Assembly: GCA_026003395.1 (NCBI GenBank)
Contig: BPHE01000004.1
Span: 1-64,000 of the forward strand
DNA from: Vicingaceae bacterium
GTDB lineage: Bacteria; Bacteroidota; Bacteroidia; Flavobacteriales_E; Vicingaceae
DNA: 64,000 bases
Direction: 5' to 3'
This document shows, in pieces, positions 1 to 9,499 of the stretch. Below the pieces are notes generated by a model. The model had not been told where the DNA came from and did no database searches. It saw only the letters and a program-made list of their open reading frames with translations. The translations under genes and the position numbers were made by a program. Within the stretch, counting starts at the first letter, position 1. Each line of letters begins with the position of its first letter.

Positions 1-287
1 AAAAGTTCATTAGATAATTTGTTTACAAATCCGATTTAATTAATTTAGGATTTATCTACCAATTATTCAGATTTAGTGTCAGCAAAGATGTTCAATGTAT
101 GGGTTAATACTTGTTGTTTTTTTGATAAATATCTTTTGTAAATAAAACATGTTAATCAATGCCAAGATAATGATGTTCATTTTATTTAATTTAAACTCAA
201 ACTTACAATCTTTACTGAATGAAAAAAATTGCAGGTAGTAACAAAAAAATGCTCATATTTGCATTGTTTAGAATCAATCTAAATAAA

Positions 288-932
288 ATGAAAGCCGAAT
301 GTTACATAATAGATAAAAGTGAAGTGTTTGCCGAAGGATTGAAGATAATATTAAAAGATCATCCATCCATAAAAGGAGTCAACATTATTGTTCATCCGGA
401 TGAAAGTTTTATGGAGTCATTGGCTGCTTCGGGACAACAAGCTTTGGTCTTTATTGATTATTCACGGTTAGACAAGGGCCTTCAATGGATTAAAACTTTA
501 TTGGAAAATAATTCGCAAATAAAAGTTATTGCCATCACCGAAGAATTACCTGCCAACATTTTGATGAATGCATTGAACAGCGGCGTAGATGCTCACTTAT
601 TGAAATGTTGCAGCAAAGAAGAGATACATGAATCGATCGATAGTGTGTTAGATAACAAAAAGTTTTATTGTGGAAATGTCATCAGGTTATTAGATCATTT
701 CAACAAAAGCGACAAACTTGTGGATTGTGAAGGAATCGCTTTGTCGTCGAGGGAGATCGAGATAATTCGTCTCATTGCACAAGGATTGACCAATAAAGAA
801 ATAGCCGATAATCTTTGTTTAAGCCCCCATACGGTTCATACACATCGCAAAAACATCATGCAAAAATTAGGTATTAAAAATACTGCCGGCATCGTAATCT
901 ATGCTGTTAAAGAAAATATCATCAATTCATAA
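288..932 (+). CDS. LuxR/NarL-type response regulator
   Basis: Two-domain transcription regulator of 214 aa: an N-terminal receiver-like domain (about residues 1-120) and a C-terminal LuxR helix-turn-helix (about 150-210, with the SPHTVHTHRKNIMQKLG recognition region). An in-frame ATG at 219 would add 23 residues that match nothing in the family, so I prefer the ATG at 288, where the receiver begins directly (MKAECYIIDKSEVF). The phosphoacceptor-like Asp (FIDYS), Thr (AITEE) and Lys (LLKCC) are visible, but the usual acidic pair near the N-terminus is Asp-Lys. Phosphorylation may therefore be weakened. No histidine kinase gene lies nearby, so it is an orphan here. Target genes are unknown. Confidence 0.88.
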   Translation: MKAECYIIDKSEVFAEGLKIILKDHPSIKGVNIIVHPDESFMESLAASGQQALVFIDYSRLDKGLQWIKTLLENNSQIKVIAITEELPANILMNALNSGVDAHLLKCCSKEEIHESIDSVLDNKKFYCGNVIRLLDHFNKSDKLVDCEGIALSSREIEIIRLIAQGLTNKEIADNLCLSPHTVHTHRKNIMQKLGIKNTAGIVIYAVKENIINS

Positions 933-1102
933 AATGCAATCAGATTACCTTATTAAACTTAACGGTAAAACAGTACTGATATCATTATAAAAAGACAAAA
1001 AAGATAGATAATTATTCTTCCATATAACAACTGTTTTATATTCCTGGGTTAGAAATTTTAGCATAAAAATTCATTTATTTTTTATTTTTACAAAAAATCT
1101 TT

Positions 1103-1807
1103 ATGGACAGTTCATCCGGAAATAAAATAAAAAATCTCATCCCTGAAGAACGACCAAGAGAAAAATTAATGGAAAAAGGTGCTCAAGCTTTGACAGATGT
1201 TGAGTTGTTGGCTATTATCATCAATACCGGTACTACCAAAAAAAGTGCACTTGATTTAGCCCGTAATCTTTGGATGCGATACGATCAATCCTGGACCAAA
1301 TTGGGAGAATTGTCGGTGCAAGAGTTGATGAAGCATGAGGGTATTGGTGCGGCTAAAGCCGTATCGATATCTGCCACTTTGGAGATTGCCCGACGCAAAA
1401 AGGTGGAAGAAACAAAATCGGCTCTCAAACGCCGTTCGATAACCGATAAACATTTGTTGTTTGCCGAGTTTGAAGAGTATTTTCTTGATCGCAACAAAGA
1501 ACGTTTTGTGGTGATGTATCTCAATAATGCCAACAAAAAAATTAAATGTGAATTGATAAGTGAGGGCAGTCAAACGGCAACCGTGGTTGATATTAAAGAG
1601 ATTGTAAAAAAGGCCTTGGAATGCAATGCTTTGAAAGTGGCCGTGGCTCATAACCATCCTTCAGGAAACCTACAACCCAGCAAGGAAGACATAAACCTTA
1701 CCAATAAACTAAAACAGGCACTGGAATATCTCGATATAAAACTTTTGGATCATTTGATCATTGCAGGCAGTGATTACATAAGTTTGAATGAGCAAGGATT
1801 TATCTGA
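1103..1807 (+). CDS. radC: RadC family JAB/MPN-domain protein
   Basis: This 234 aa protein is full length for the RadC (DUF2466) family. An N-terminal helix-hairpin-helix-like part includes HEGIGAAKA near residue 78. It is followed by the RadC JAMM-type metal site HNHPSGNLQPSKED at about 183-196. The family is historically named for DNA repair, but its molecular role is not settled; the JAMM motif suggests metal-dependent hydrolase chemistry. The next gene starts inside its last 20 bp in another frame, so the two are probably co-transcribed. Confidence 0.93.
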   Translation: MDSSSGNKIKNLIPEERPREKLMEKGAQALTDVELLAIIINTGTTKKSALDLARNLWMRYDQSWTKLGELSVQELMKHEGIGAAKAVSISATLEIARRKKVEETKSALKRRSITDKHLLFAEFEEYFLDRNKERFVVMYLNNANKKIKCELISEGSQTATVVDIKEIVKKALECNALKVAVAHNHPSGNLQPSKEDINLTNKLKQALEYLDIKLLDHLIIAGSDYISLNEQGFI

Positions 1808-3110
1808 CAAATTATACATTTATTCTCCAATCGTGACCGAACGGTTGGTATATGTGGCCGATTTTCTTTCAGGGGCATTAGCCTTGGAGGTGGATGTTAC
1901 CGATAATCCATCGGTTTTTGAAAAAAATGATATATTCGTTATCAACTATTCCGACCGCCAATTGTCTAAAAATGAAGTTTTGTATATCCAACCATCCGGG
2001 CTGCTATTCGAAACGGGTGTCCATACAGGCCCCCCGGAAGTGCGTACGGTGATTTGGCAGGAGCAAAAGGTCACAGGATTGTATCCAAATGCTTCCGAAT
2101 GCGGATTTGATTTGTTTTCTGCAATTTTTTATTGCATAAGCCGAATTGAAGAATATAACGAAGCTTCACATGACCAATGGGGGCGATTCATTCCACAAGA
2201 ATCGCTTGCATACAAAAAAAGATTCATCAAGCATCCTTTGGTAGATGAATGGTTGTATATTTTGAGAATGAGTTTGCAAAAAAAGGGGCTCAAACAAAAG
2301 TCATTGAAATTTAATTTCCTTTTGACAGTAGATGTAGATTGTTTTCTGGCATATAAGGCACGGCCTATGATTTCCCGTATTCTTTCGGTTGTAAATGGCC
2401 TGAAAGAAGGCGATGCCATGATCAGGGTAAAGCAATTTTTTGGCATGTCGGCCGATCCATATGATGTATTTGACGAATTGCATCAAATTGTTGAGAAAAA
2501 TTTCATAAATAAACCGAAATTGTTTTTGCATTTGGGAGGCCACCATCCCCCGTATGACAGGTCAAATAATCCGGAGCATCCTGAAATTATCAAGAAAATT
2601 AAGAAACTTCAAAGCATGTTTGATGTTGGATTGCATCCGTCCTGGAAAAGTTCGTCGGATTTTCATCAATTGTTGAAAGAAAAAAGAATTCTTGATGAAA
2701 TATTACAAGAAGAGGTGGATGAATTTCGACAGCATTTTTTAAAGTTTACTTTGCCTCAATCGGTCTATAGAAATATCGAAGCAGGTTTGCGAAAAGATTA
2801 TTCCATGGGATATTCCACCATACAGGGTTTCAGGGCCTCTACAACATTTCCCTTTAAATTTTATGATTTTAATAATGAAAAAATGACCGATTATGTTTTT
2901 TATCCCTTTTGTTGGATGGATACGGCATATATTTACCATTCCAAAATGAATTTTGAAGAAAAAATACAAGAAACTATTGGTTTGATAAACGCTGTCAAAA
3001 AAACTTCGGGTATTTTTGTGGTTGTTTTTCATAATGAATCCTTGAGCAAAAGGAAATTATTTTTGGAAAACAGACGACTGCTTGAAGAAATAATAAAACT
3101 AACAAATTAA
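1788..3110 (+). CDS. polysaccharide deacetylase-like family protein
   Basis: A 440 aa protein resembling the Bacteroidota polysaccharide-deacetylase-like family. The core has an NFLLTVDVDC strand, with the Asp-x-Asp expected at the start of a NodB-type fold, about residues 180-188. It also has an HLGGHHPP segment near 248 and an LHPSW segment near 283 that could supply metal-binding His residues. The N-terminal 170 residues form a separate domain with no motif I can name. There is no signal peptide. A role in trimming acetyl groups from a surface glycan is inferred from the family; the substrate is unknown. The start overlaps the end of radC by 20 bp. Confidence 0.75.
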   Translation: MSKDLSDKLYIYSPIVTERLVYVADFLSGALALEVDVTDNPSVFEKNDIFVINYSDRQLSKNEVLYIQPSGLLFETGVHTGPPEVRTVIWQEQKVTGLYPNASECGFDLFSAIFYCISRIEEYNEASHDQWGRFIPQESLAYKKRFIKHPLVDEWLYILRMSLQKKGLKQKSLKFNFLLTVDVDCFLAYKARPMISRILSVVNGLKEGDAMIRVKQFFGMSADPYDVFDELHQIVEKNFINKPKLFLHLGGHHPPYDRSNNPEHPEIIKKIKKLQSMFDVGLHPSWKSSSDFHQLLKEKRILDEILQEEVDEFRQHFLKFTLPQSVYRNIEAGLRKDYSMGYSTIQGFRASTTFPFKFYDFNNEKMTDYVFYPFCWMDTAYIYHSKMNFEEKIQETIGLINAVKKTSGIFVVVFHNESLSKRKLFLENRRLLEEIIKLTN

Positions 3111-3115
3111 TTACA

Positions 3116-3766
3116 ATGAGAAATCTGCATGTATTGGCCAATCAAAACAGTATCCTGAAAGATACCATGATAGAAATACGCGATAAAAAGATTCAAAAAG
3201 ACCGTAAAAAATTCAGAGATAATCTAAAAAAAATCGGCCGCATATTGGCTTATGAGATTAGTCAAAGGTTAGATTATGTGCCTCATTCAGTAGAGACACC
3301 GCTGGGAGTAAAAGAAACAAGCCGTTTGAAGGAATATCCGGTATTGGTGACGATTCTTAGGGCCGGCTTGGCTTTGCACGAAGGGCTGCTTGATTTTTTT
3401 GATAAATCTGATTGTGCTTTTATCTCTGCATACCGTAAACATCATAAAGACGGAACATTTGATATTGAATTGGAGTATCTTGCATCGCCACCTATCGACG
3501 ACAGGGTGGTTATTTTGTCTGACCCTATGCTTGCTACCGGAAGTTCGATGGTAGTGGCATACAATGCACTACTTGAAAAAGGAAAGCCCCGACAAGTGCA
3601 TCTGGCTTCGGTGATAGGTAGTGTAGATGGAGTTGAGTATGCTTTTAAGCACTTACCGGATAACACACATATTTGGTTGGGTGATTTGGATGATGAACTT
3701 ACAGCGCAAGCATACATTGTGCCCGGTCTTGGTGATGCAGGCGACCTTGCTTATGGAGAAAAATAA
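3116..3766 (+). CDS. upp: uracil phosphoribosyltransferase
   Basis: Converts uracil and PRPP to UMP in pyrimidine salvage (cytoplasmic). The 216 aa length fits the family. The PRPP-binding loop DPMLATGSS lies at residues 136-144. The C-terminal uracil-binding segment YIVPGLGDAGDLAYGE, typical of Upp, lies at about 200-215. It sits 5 bp after the deacetylase-like gene and 6 bp before a small membrane protein, consistent with one transcript. Confidence 0.95.
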   Translation: MRNLHVLANQNSILKDTMIEIRDKKIQKDRKKFRDNLKKIGRILAYEISQRLDYVPHSVETPLGVKETSRLKEYPVLVTILRAGLALHEGLLDFFDKSDCAFISAYRKHHKDGTFDIELEYLASPPIDDRVVILSDPMLATGSSMVVAYNALLEKGKPRQVHLASVIGSVDGVEYAFKHLPDNTHIWLGDLDDELTAQAYIVPGLGDAGDLAYGEK

Positions 3767-3772
3767 TTTGCA

Positions 3773-4204
3773 ATGGATGTAAATTGGTGGGAGATAACCA
3801 TTGTTTTCCTTCTAAGCGCGGTTAAATTAATGCTTGGAATCATCTCGGCTTTGGCGAGGAAATTTTCTTATTGGGAGATTCTCTTGGTTTGTTCTTCCGG
3901 GGGCATTGCCGGCACTTTTTTCTTTTTTTATTTGGGGCGAGAATTTTTTGCTTTGTGGGATAAATGGTTCCCCCGGAAAAATATCAATATCAAAAGAGCA
4001 CGAAGAATAATCAACATTATGCAGAAATATGGCAAAGCAGGTATCATCTTGTTGACCCCTGTGGTGTTGTCTATACCTTTGGGAAATTTTATAGCTGCGC
4101 GGTTTTATAAAGGAGATAAATCTTTTATTACAGGCATGATTGCATCGGTGGTAGGATGGACAGCATTGATCGCCGCTTTTTCACTTTTGCAAAATGCTGC
4201 ATGA
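3773..4204 (+). CDS. small integral membrane protein
   Basis: A 143 aa protein with about four hydrophobic segments: residues 7-27, 37-55, 90-110 and 120-140. A basic cytoplasmic stretch (RKNINIKRARRI) lies in the middle. The Gly-rich helices and the segment GKAGIILLTPVVLSIPLGNF faintly recall small DedA/SNARE-associated or small multidrug-export-type membrane proteins, but I cannot assign a family with confidence. It is 6 bp downstream of upp and probably co-transcribed. Function unknown. Confidence 0.75.
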   Translation: MDVNWWEITIVFLLSAVKLMLGIISALARKFSYWEILLVCSSGGIAGTFFFFYLGREFFALWDKWFPRKNINIKRARRIINIMQKYGKAGIILLTPVVLSIPLGNFIAARFYKGDKSFITGMIASVVGWTALIAAFSLLQNAA

Positions 4205-4261
4205 TGAATATTCTATCAAGACAAATAATTGAATTCGTTAAAATTTAGCTAAGACAAACAT

Positions 4262-4738
4262 TTATCGAATTCTGTCGGCCGATCGAATCAGGTCCTCATC
4301 CTTTTTGACAAAATTGGCGGCCATTACATTCATTACCATTGAGACTAATATAAATAACAAAGAATATGAGAAATGTATGGTGTATCCTTCCATAGGTGGA
4401 TTTATCCGGACAGGAACCCCGTCAATGTAGTAAAATAAATAAATAATAAAAATGATATGAAGCAAAATGGACAAACTGCTTAAACGGATTTGCATTCTAC
4501 GGTTTTTAAACAAAAAGATACAAATGAAATCCAGAAACAATAGAGTCCCTATGAATATGGCCGGTATGTATGAGGGAGAAAAACCGTCAATTGTTTCCCC
4601 TTTGGCTGTGGTCAATTCATTTAAATACAATATAAATTCCCCGTTCATCGACTTAAATGTGGCCAGTGAAAAAGGGAATAAAAGTAAAAGAAATACAAAG
4701 GACAAAATCCAAAATAAGGTTTGAATACGTTGAATCAT
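4262..4738 (-). CDS. DUF4293-like four-helix membrane protein
   Basis: A 158 aa protein that begins MIQRIQTLFW, the typical opening of the Bacteroidota DUF4293 family. It has about four transmembrane segments (residues 8-27, 58-76, 87-105, 124-142) and a charged C-terminus (VKKDEDLIRSADRIR). Its ATG overlaps the stop of the O-antigen-ligase-like gene by 4 bp, so the two are translationally coupled. The family function is unknown. Confidence 0.85.
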   Translation of the reverse strand: MIQRIQTLFWILSFVFLLLLFPFSLATFKSMNGEFILYLNELTTAKGETIDGFSPSYIPAIFIGTLLFLDFICIFLFKNRRMQIRLSSLSILLHIIFIIYLFYYIDGVPVRINPPMEGYTIHFSYSLLFILVSMVMNVMAANFVKKDEDLIRSADRIR

Positions 4739-5922
4739 AAGTTTTTAAATTTTTTTGAAAACATAAAAGTGCTAAAAATAAGCGTAAAAAACGAAATTCC
4801 TGCCTGTGTTTCCAACATTGATTCAAAAATAAAATTTATTACCAATAAAGTCAAGGCAAAGGTAAATAAATTCAATTGATATTTGATGGCCTGATAAAAA
4901 CCAAAATAAAGAATAACTAAAAAAAACAACAAACCAAGATAGCCATGTGCCAGCAAAATTTGAAGATATTGATTGTGTGCATTGAGATTTGCTTGGGCTG
5001 CCCAAGTGTATTGTTTTTCATTAAATGCATTATTCAAAAAAGCATGGATATTTTCCGGACCTATGCCTGCCGGATTTTTCATGATTACTTCAATGGCTGT
5101 TTCCCAAATGCAAAATCGTTTCCCTGATGAAGTGCTGCAATAATCGGGACTTGTTATGGCATTTTTGGCGTCAAGAATCCGTTGCCTGAATGGCTCATCT
5201 TTTTGATAAAAATACAAACCGATAATGGATAAAACAGAGAAGAACGTTATGATTGAAACAATTTTTTTCCAAAAATTTATTTTTAGGGTCCAAAATATGA
5301 ACAAAGTTAGAATGAGAATATTAATCATGCCCGCACGTGAGGCAGTCAATAAAATAACAAACATAGCCGTCAGTCCTGAAAGTAAGAGAAATAAAATGTT
5401 TTTTAATGAGTGTAATTTTGAACTGTAAAACACCCACGCAAACCAATAGGCAAAATACATGGCCAGGTAAGATGTATGAACAGGTGATTTTAATTGGTCG
5501 TAAAATGGTATGGTCTGATGCTGCATGTAAAATTGGATAATATTTTTTGCCAAAATGCCCGACAATAAAAAAATTCCTACAGTATAAAATTTAGCGGTCA
5601 GTTTAAAATCCATTGATTTATCCGGCAGTAAAAATAATGCTGCAGGCAGCAAAAGCATAGACAGTTTTTGTTCGGTATCAAATCCTAAAACTCCGTTTGA
5701 CCATATATTTCTGATAGGATAAAGCAGGTAAAAAAGAAAAAACATAATCATCCAAAACGGTATTCTTTCGGAATGGAAATTTTTATGGAACAATATAATG
5801 GCAGTCAATACAAATTGAGCTAAACATATGCTATAAAGCATGCCTTGTAATGGCATGGAGAAAAAAACAAGCCCCAAGGAAACTTCAGGCCAGATTTTTT
5901 TTATGTGGGAGAGGTTTAGCAT
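4735..5922 (-). CDS. O-antigen ligase/Wzy-like polytopic membrane protein
   Basis: A 395 aa polytopic membrane protein with about ten hydrophobic helices. A long soluble loop (about residues 245-310) contains AINSPDY-like and GIGPENI segments. This layout, including the AHNQYLQILLAHGYLGLLFF stretch near residue 315, is characteristic of the Wzy_C/O-antigen ligase superfamily, in which the large periplasmic loop carries the catalytic residues. It probably acts in polymerising or ligating a surface glycan. No glycan-cluster partners flank it, so the substrate cannot be inferred. It forms a two-gene unit with the DUF4293-like gene. Confidence 0.82.
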   Translation of the reverse strand: MLNLSHIKKIWPEVSLGLVFFSMPLQGMLYSICLAQFVLTAIILFHKNFHSERIPFWMIMFFLFYLLYPIRNIWSNGVLGFDTEQKLSMLLLPAALFLLPDKSMDFKLTAKFYTVGIFLLSGILAKNIIQFYMQHQTIPFYDQLKSPVHTSYLAMYFAYWFAWVFYSSKLHSLKNILFLLLSGLTAMFVILLTASRAGMINILILTLFIFWTLKINFWKKIVSIITFFSVLSIIGLYFYQKDEPFRQRILDAKNAITSPDYCSTSSGKRFCIWETAIEVIMKNPAGIGPENIHAFLNNAFNEKQYTWAAQANLNAHNQYLQILLAHGYLGLLFFLVILYFGFYQAIKYQLNLFTFALTLLVINFIFESMLETQAGISFFTLIFSTFMFSKKFKNL

Positions 5923-5940
5923 CTTGCCAAAGAAAATAAA

Positions 5941-5963
5941 AAAACCCGGAATTTCCGGGTTTT
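5941..5963 (-). terminator. rho-independent terminator
   Basis: A perfect 11-bp inverted repeat, AAAACCCGGAA and TTCCGGGTTTT, sits 21 bp beyond the stop of the M16 gene and before the start of the O-antigen-ligase-like gene. Read on the minus strand, the stem is followed by a T-rich tract, so it should end the M16 transcript. The opposite side also ends in T residues, so it may work in both directions. Confidence 0.85.
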
Positions 5964-5984
5964 TATTTGGATTAAAAATTATGT

Positions 5985-8075
5985 TTATTGAAAAATATCT
6001 GAAGGTAATTTTTTGTTGACCTCAATGGATGTTACCTCCATATTCAGCTTTTGAATGCCAAGGTCTTGAACGATTTTAAAGGGGAATTTAATGCCATCGA
6101 CTTCGCGGTAATCACTGTAGTCATTGATAGAGGTAAGTTCACCGGCTTGAGGATTTTTGGTGGTTGTTATGCTCCTTAACCTGAGAAAGTTTTCGGTGTC
6201 ATAATATTCTGTAGAAGTTTTGCCATCGGGAGATGTAATTTCAACCACATATGCATTTCTGTCGTTTACTTTTTCTATGCCGGTCAATTTCAATTTATAA
6301 TCCCCTGAAAGGTAATTGATCACGGAAAAAATTTGTGCTTTTTCTTTTATCTCTTTCAATTCATCACCGGTCAATTCTTTATTTCCTTGCATGCCGCTGG
6401 TTTTTCCGGTTTTTCCGTCGTAAGTGATTTTTTGCATCACCATTCCGTTGACATTGACGATTGTGGCAAATTTCCCGGGTTTTGCCTGAGCGACGGTAAT
6501 TTGCAAATCTGCACCCTGGATCTTAGAATTCATTACTGTTTTCAAAGTTTTGACCTTTTTCAATTTCTTTTCGCCGCCAATGGCATCGATATAATTTCTG
6601 ATGACCACCTCGGCTGTTATACCCTCGGGTATTTTGGGGGTGTCTTTAATTTCATTTCCAAAAGCATCGAAATAACGTAACTTGTGGTCAGGGGCAAGTT
6701 GCTTTAGTTTGTCTTCAATGGCAGATTTGTTTCCGGCTACAACCACGTATAGATTATCAGGTTTCAGATATTTTTTGGCAGCCGATAAAATTTCATCCGA
6801 AGAAGTTCGTTCTACTTTTTGCAGATAAGTTTCATAATAATCTTCCGGAAGACCATATCTTTCAATGTTCAATGCAAACCGGGCTATGGTTTCGGGTTTC
6901 TCGAGATTTAAAGCAAAATTTCCTGAGTAGTATCGTTTTACGTTTTCTAGTTCTTCTTCACTGACTTTTTCGGTTGTTATCCGTTTGATTTCTTTTATAA
7001 ACTCCACGATTGCACTGTCTGTAACTTCTGTCCTGACACTGGCAAATGCTTTAAATTCACCGATGAGTTTGTCCGGACTTAAGGTTGAATATGCTCCATA
7101 GGTGTATCCTTTGTCTTCTCTGATGTTTTGCATCAATCGTGCTTGAAAACCTGCATTTCCCAAAATACCGTTCATCAATTGGGCATGCACATAATCGGGA
7201 TCTCTTGGTGTAATCTTCACAGGGTGCGCAACATTTATCTGTGATTGCACAGCACCTTTTTTGTCAACCAATACGAATTCTTGTTGTCCGGGTAATTTCA
7301 CTTCGGGATACTCGACTCTTGGAGGGTCACCGGCTTGCCATTCATTGAAAAAAGAGTAGGCAATATGTTTTGCATCCTCCAAAGATAAGTCGCCGGTGAT
7401 GATAAGATAGGCGAAATTTGGTTTAAAATATGTATCGAAAAACTTTTTGCAATCTTCGGGAGTGATATTTTTGATGGTTTCTTCTGTAGGCACTTCACCG
7501 TACGGATGGTTTTTACCATACATCACTGCAGCCGTGGCATTGTTGGCCATAAATGAAGGATTCTTTTTTTCGGCTTCCAACGACGACAGGGTTTTGTTAA
7601 TTACCTTTTCAAATTCGCTTTTGTCAAAAGCCGGGTTTAAAACACTGCGGCTTATTGTGTTCATTAACGGATCTATATATTTTGATAAAGCATAGAGGTA
7701 GAAACCTTTCTCGGTGGTAATAAATCTTGCACCGTATAAATCGATGGTTTTGTCCAATTCTTCTTTAGGAATTTCTATTGAACCTGTGGCCAACATTTGT
7801 CCGAAAACATCAGACAATCCGGCTTTTTCTTTTTCAAGCACCGGGTCATAATCTACAAAGAGTTGAATACTGACAATGGGTATTTTATGATTTTCAACAA
7901 CGATAACTTTTAGACCATTGTCCAATGTAAATTTTTGTGATTTGCCAAAATTAATTTTTGGAGCAGGGCCCGGTTTAGGCGGTTTGGTTCTGTCTATTTT
8001 TTGTGCATTCAACATAGGGCTCAAAAGTATTAATCCGGTTATTAACAAATTTAAAGTTTTCATGGATATTGTCAT
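5985..8075 (-). CDS. M16 peptidase-like protein, inactive-subunit type, with C-terminal extension
   Basis: A 696 aa secreted protein: signal peptide 1-24 (cleavage near LNA-Q), two M16 half-domains (about 45-480) and an extra C-terminal domain (about 485-696). Where active M16 enzymes have the zinc motif HxxEH, this protein has SDVFGQML (88-95), so it should not bind catalytic zinc. It keeps the Arg/Tyr substrate-binding signature IREDKGYTYG (R319, Y324/Y326), as expected for the non-catalytic partner of a heterodimeric M16 protease. The C-terminal part resembles lipoprotein-carrier-like beta domains. The gene starts 18 bp after the active M16 gene. Translation may begin at M5. Confidence 0.9.
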   Translation of the reverse strand: MTISMKTLNLLITGLILLSPMLNAQKIDRTKPPKPGPAPKINFGKSQKFTLDNGLKVIVVENHKIPIVSIQLFVDYDPVLEKEKAGLSDVFGQMLATGSIEIPKEELDKTIDLYGARFITTEKGFYLYALSKYIDPLMNTISRSVLNPAFDKSEFEKVINKTLSSLEAEKKNPSFMANNATAAVMYGKNHPYGEVPTEETIKNITPEDCKKFFDTYFKPNFAYLIITGDLSLEDAKHIAYSFFNEWQAGDPPRVEYPEVKLPGQQEFVLVDKKGAVQSQINVAHPVKITPRDPDYVHAQLMNGILGNAGFQARLMQNIREDKGYTYGAYSTLSPDKLIGEFKAFASVRTEVTDSAIVEFIKEIKRITTEKVSEEELENVKRYYSGNFALNLEKPETIARFALNIERYGLPEDYYETYLQKVERTSSDEILSAAKKYLKPDNLYVVVAGNKSAIEDKLKQLAPDHKLRYFDAFGNEIKDTPKIPEGITAEVVIRNYIDAIGGEKKLKKVKTLKTVMNSKIQGADLQITVAQAKPGKFATIVNVNGMVMQKITYDGKTGKTSGMQGNKELTGDELKEIKEKAQIFSVINYLSGDYKLKLTGIEKVNDRNAYVVEITSPDGKTSTEYYDTENFLRLRSITTTKNPQAGELTSINDYSDYREVDGIKFPFKIVQDLGIQKLNMEVTSIEVNKKLPSDIFQ

Positions 8076-8093
8076 TATTTATCAATTCAATGG

Positions 8094-9428
8094 TTATTGT
8101 TTGTTTTCATTCGTATTGTCGGGTAAATAATATAGCACAACCCGGTTTTCAGGAGTGAAGTATTTTTTTGCGGCATTTCGAATGTCTTCTTTTGTTACTT
8201 TTAGATAGCGATCTATTTCAGTATTGATCAGATTGGCATCACCATAGATTACTTTATAGTCGGCCAGTTTTTCGGCGATGCCTTCCATTGAGGAAATTTT
8301 TGAAACAAAATCGGCTTCTATTTTGTTTTTCAATTTCAACAATTCTTCATCGCTAATCAGTTCATTTTGCAATTTTTTGATCTCGTCGTTGATAATTTTT
8401 TCCAGTTCTTCAGGGGCCGATTCCATGGATGCAACGGCAAAAATAATGTTCAAACCCGGATGCTCAAGCGGAAAAGGGAAGCTGCCGGCATAAAGAGCTT
8501 TTTGTTCGTCATTGACAAGACGTTTGACCAGACGGGAACTTTCGCCGTCTGCAAGTATTTTTGAAAGCATGGAAACTGCATAATAATCGGGAGTGCCTAT
8601 GGCCGGTATATGATAGCCCATGATGACGGCAGGCAACTGAATATTTTTGTCAAAAATAGTATCCCGTATTTCTTGGGTTTGCTGAGGTTCGTTTTGTGGA
8701 GGTCTGACCACATCCTTGCCTTTGGGAATGTCGCCAAAATATTTTTCTATAAGTTTTTTTGTTTCTTGAATGTTAATGTCTCCGGCTATCACCAAAACAG
8801 CATTGTTAGGAATATAATAGTTTTTGTAGAAATCTTTAAAGTCCTCTTCCGAAGCGGCATTCAGATCTTCCATCGACCCGATGGGCATCCAACGGTATGG
8901 ATGCACTTTATAGGCGCGTTTGAAAATTTCTTGCATTGCTGTTCCATATGGTTGATTATCGTAGCGCTGACGTTTTTCTTCTTTTACAACCTCCCGTTGA
9001 GTTTCTATTCCTTTAGAATCAATCTTTGCATGAAGCATTCTTTCTGATTCAATCCACAAGGCCAATTCCAATTGATTGGAAGGCAGCAATTCATGATAAT
9101 AGGTTTTATCTTGTGAGGTATAAGCATTCAATCGTCCTCCGGCAGATTCAATATATTTGGAAATTTCGCCACGCCCTATGTTTTCGGATCCTTCAAACAT
9201 CAAATGTTCAAAAAAATGCGCAAAACCTGTGCGGTTTGGTTTCTCATTTTTAGATCCGACATGATACATCACCCCAACGGCTACAATGGGGGTGCTGTGA
9301 TCTTCATGCAGGATAACCCTTAAGCCGTTTTTCAATTGAAATTCGGTAAACTCTATTTTAGTTTTTTGAGCATTTGCCGCTTGCATTATTGTGGCCATAG
9401 ACAAAATGGTTAACAAGTGTTTTTTCAT
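8094..9428 (-). CDS. M16 family zinc metallopeptidase, catalytic subunit
   Basis: A 444 aa protein with a cleavable signal peptide (residues 1-20, ending ANA) and the M16 inverted zinc motif HFFEH at 71-75. A conserved acidic stretch REVVKEEKRQR supplies the third ligand about 75 residues later. It is predicted to be a periplasmic or surface peptidase that degrades unfolded or short peptides. The downstream gene encodes an M16 homologue without HxxEH, so the pair probably forms an active/inactive heterodimer. The two are an operon ended by the terminator at 5941-5963. Confidence 0.93.
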   Translation of the reverse strand: MKKHLLTILSMATIMQAANAQKTKIEFTEFQLKNGLRVILHEDHSTPIVAVGVMYHVGSKNEKPNRTGFAHFFEHLMFEGSENIGRGEISKYIESAGGRLNAYTSQDKTYYHELLPSNQLELALWIESERMLHAKIDSKGIETQREVVKEEKRQRYDNQPYGTAMQEIFKRAYKVHPYRWMPIGSMEDLNAASEEDFKDFYKNYYIPNNAVLVIAGDINIQETKKLIEKYFGDIPKGKDVVRPPQNEPQQTQEIRDTIFDKNIQLPAVIMGYHIPAIGTPDYYAVSMLSKILADGESSRLVKRLVNDEQKALYAGSFPFPLEHPGLNIIFAVASMESAPEELEKIINDEIKKLQNELISDEELLKLKNKIEADFVSKISSMEGIAEKLADYKVIYGDANLINTEIDRYLKVTKEDIRNAAKKYFTPENRVVLYYLPDNTNENKQ

Positions 9429-9499
9429 TTAATAAACTTTTTCGGCGAAAATAAGCATAAAGATTTATTTCATACAAATTTTATACGGATGGTTTAACA

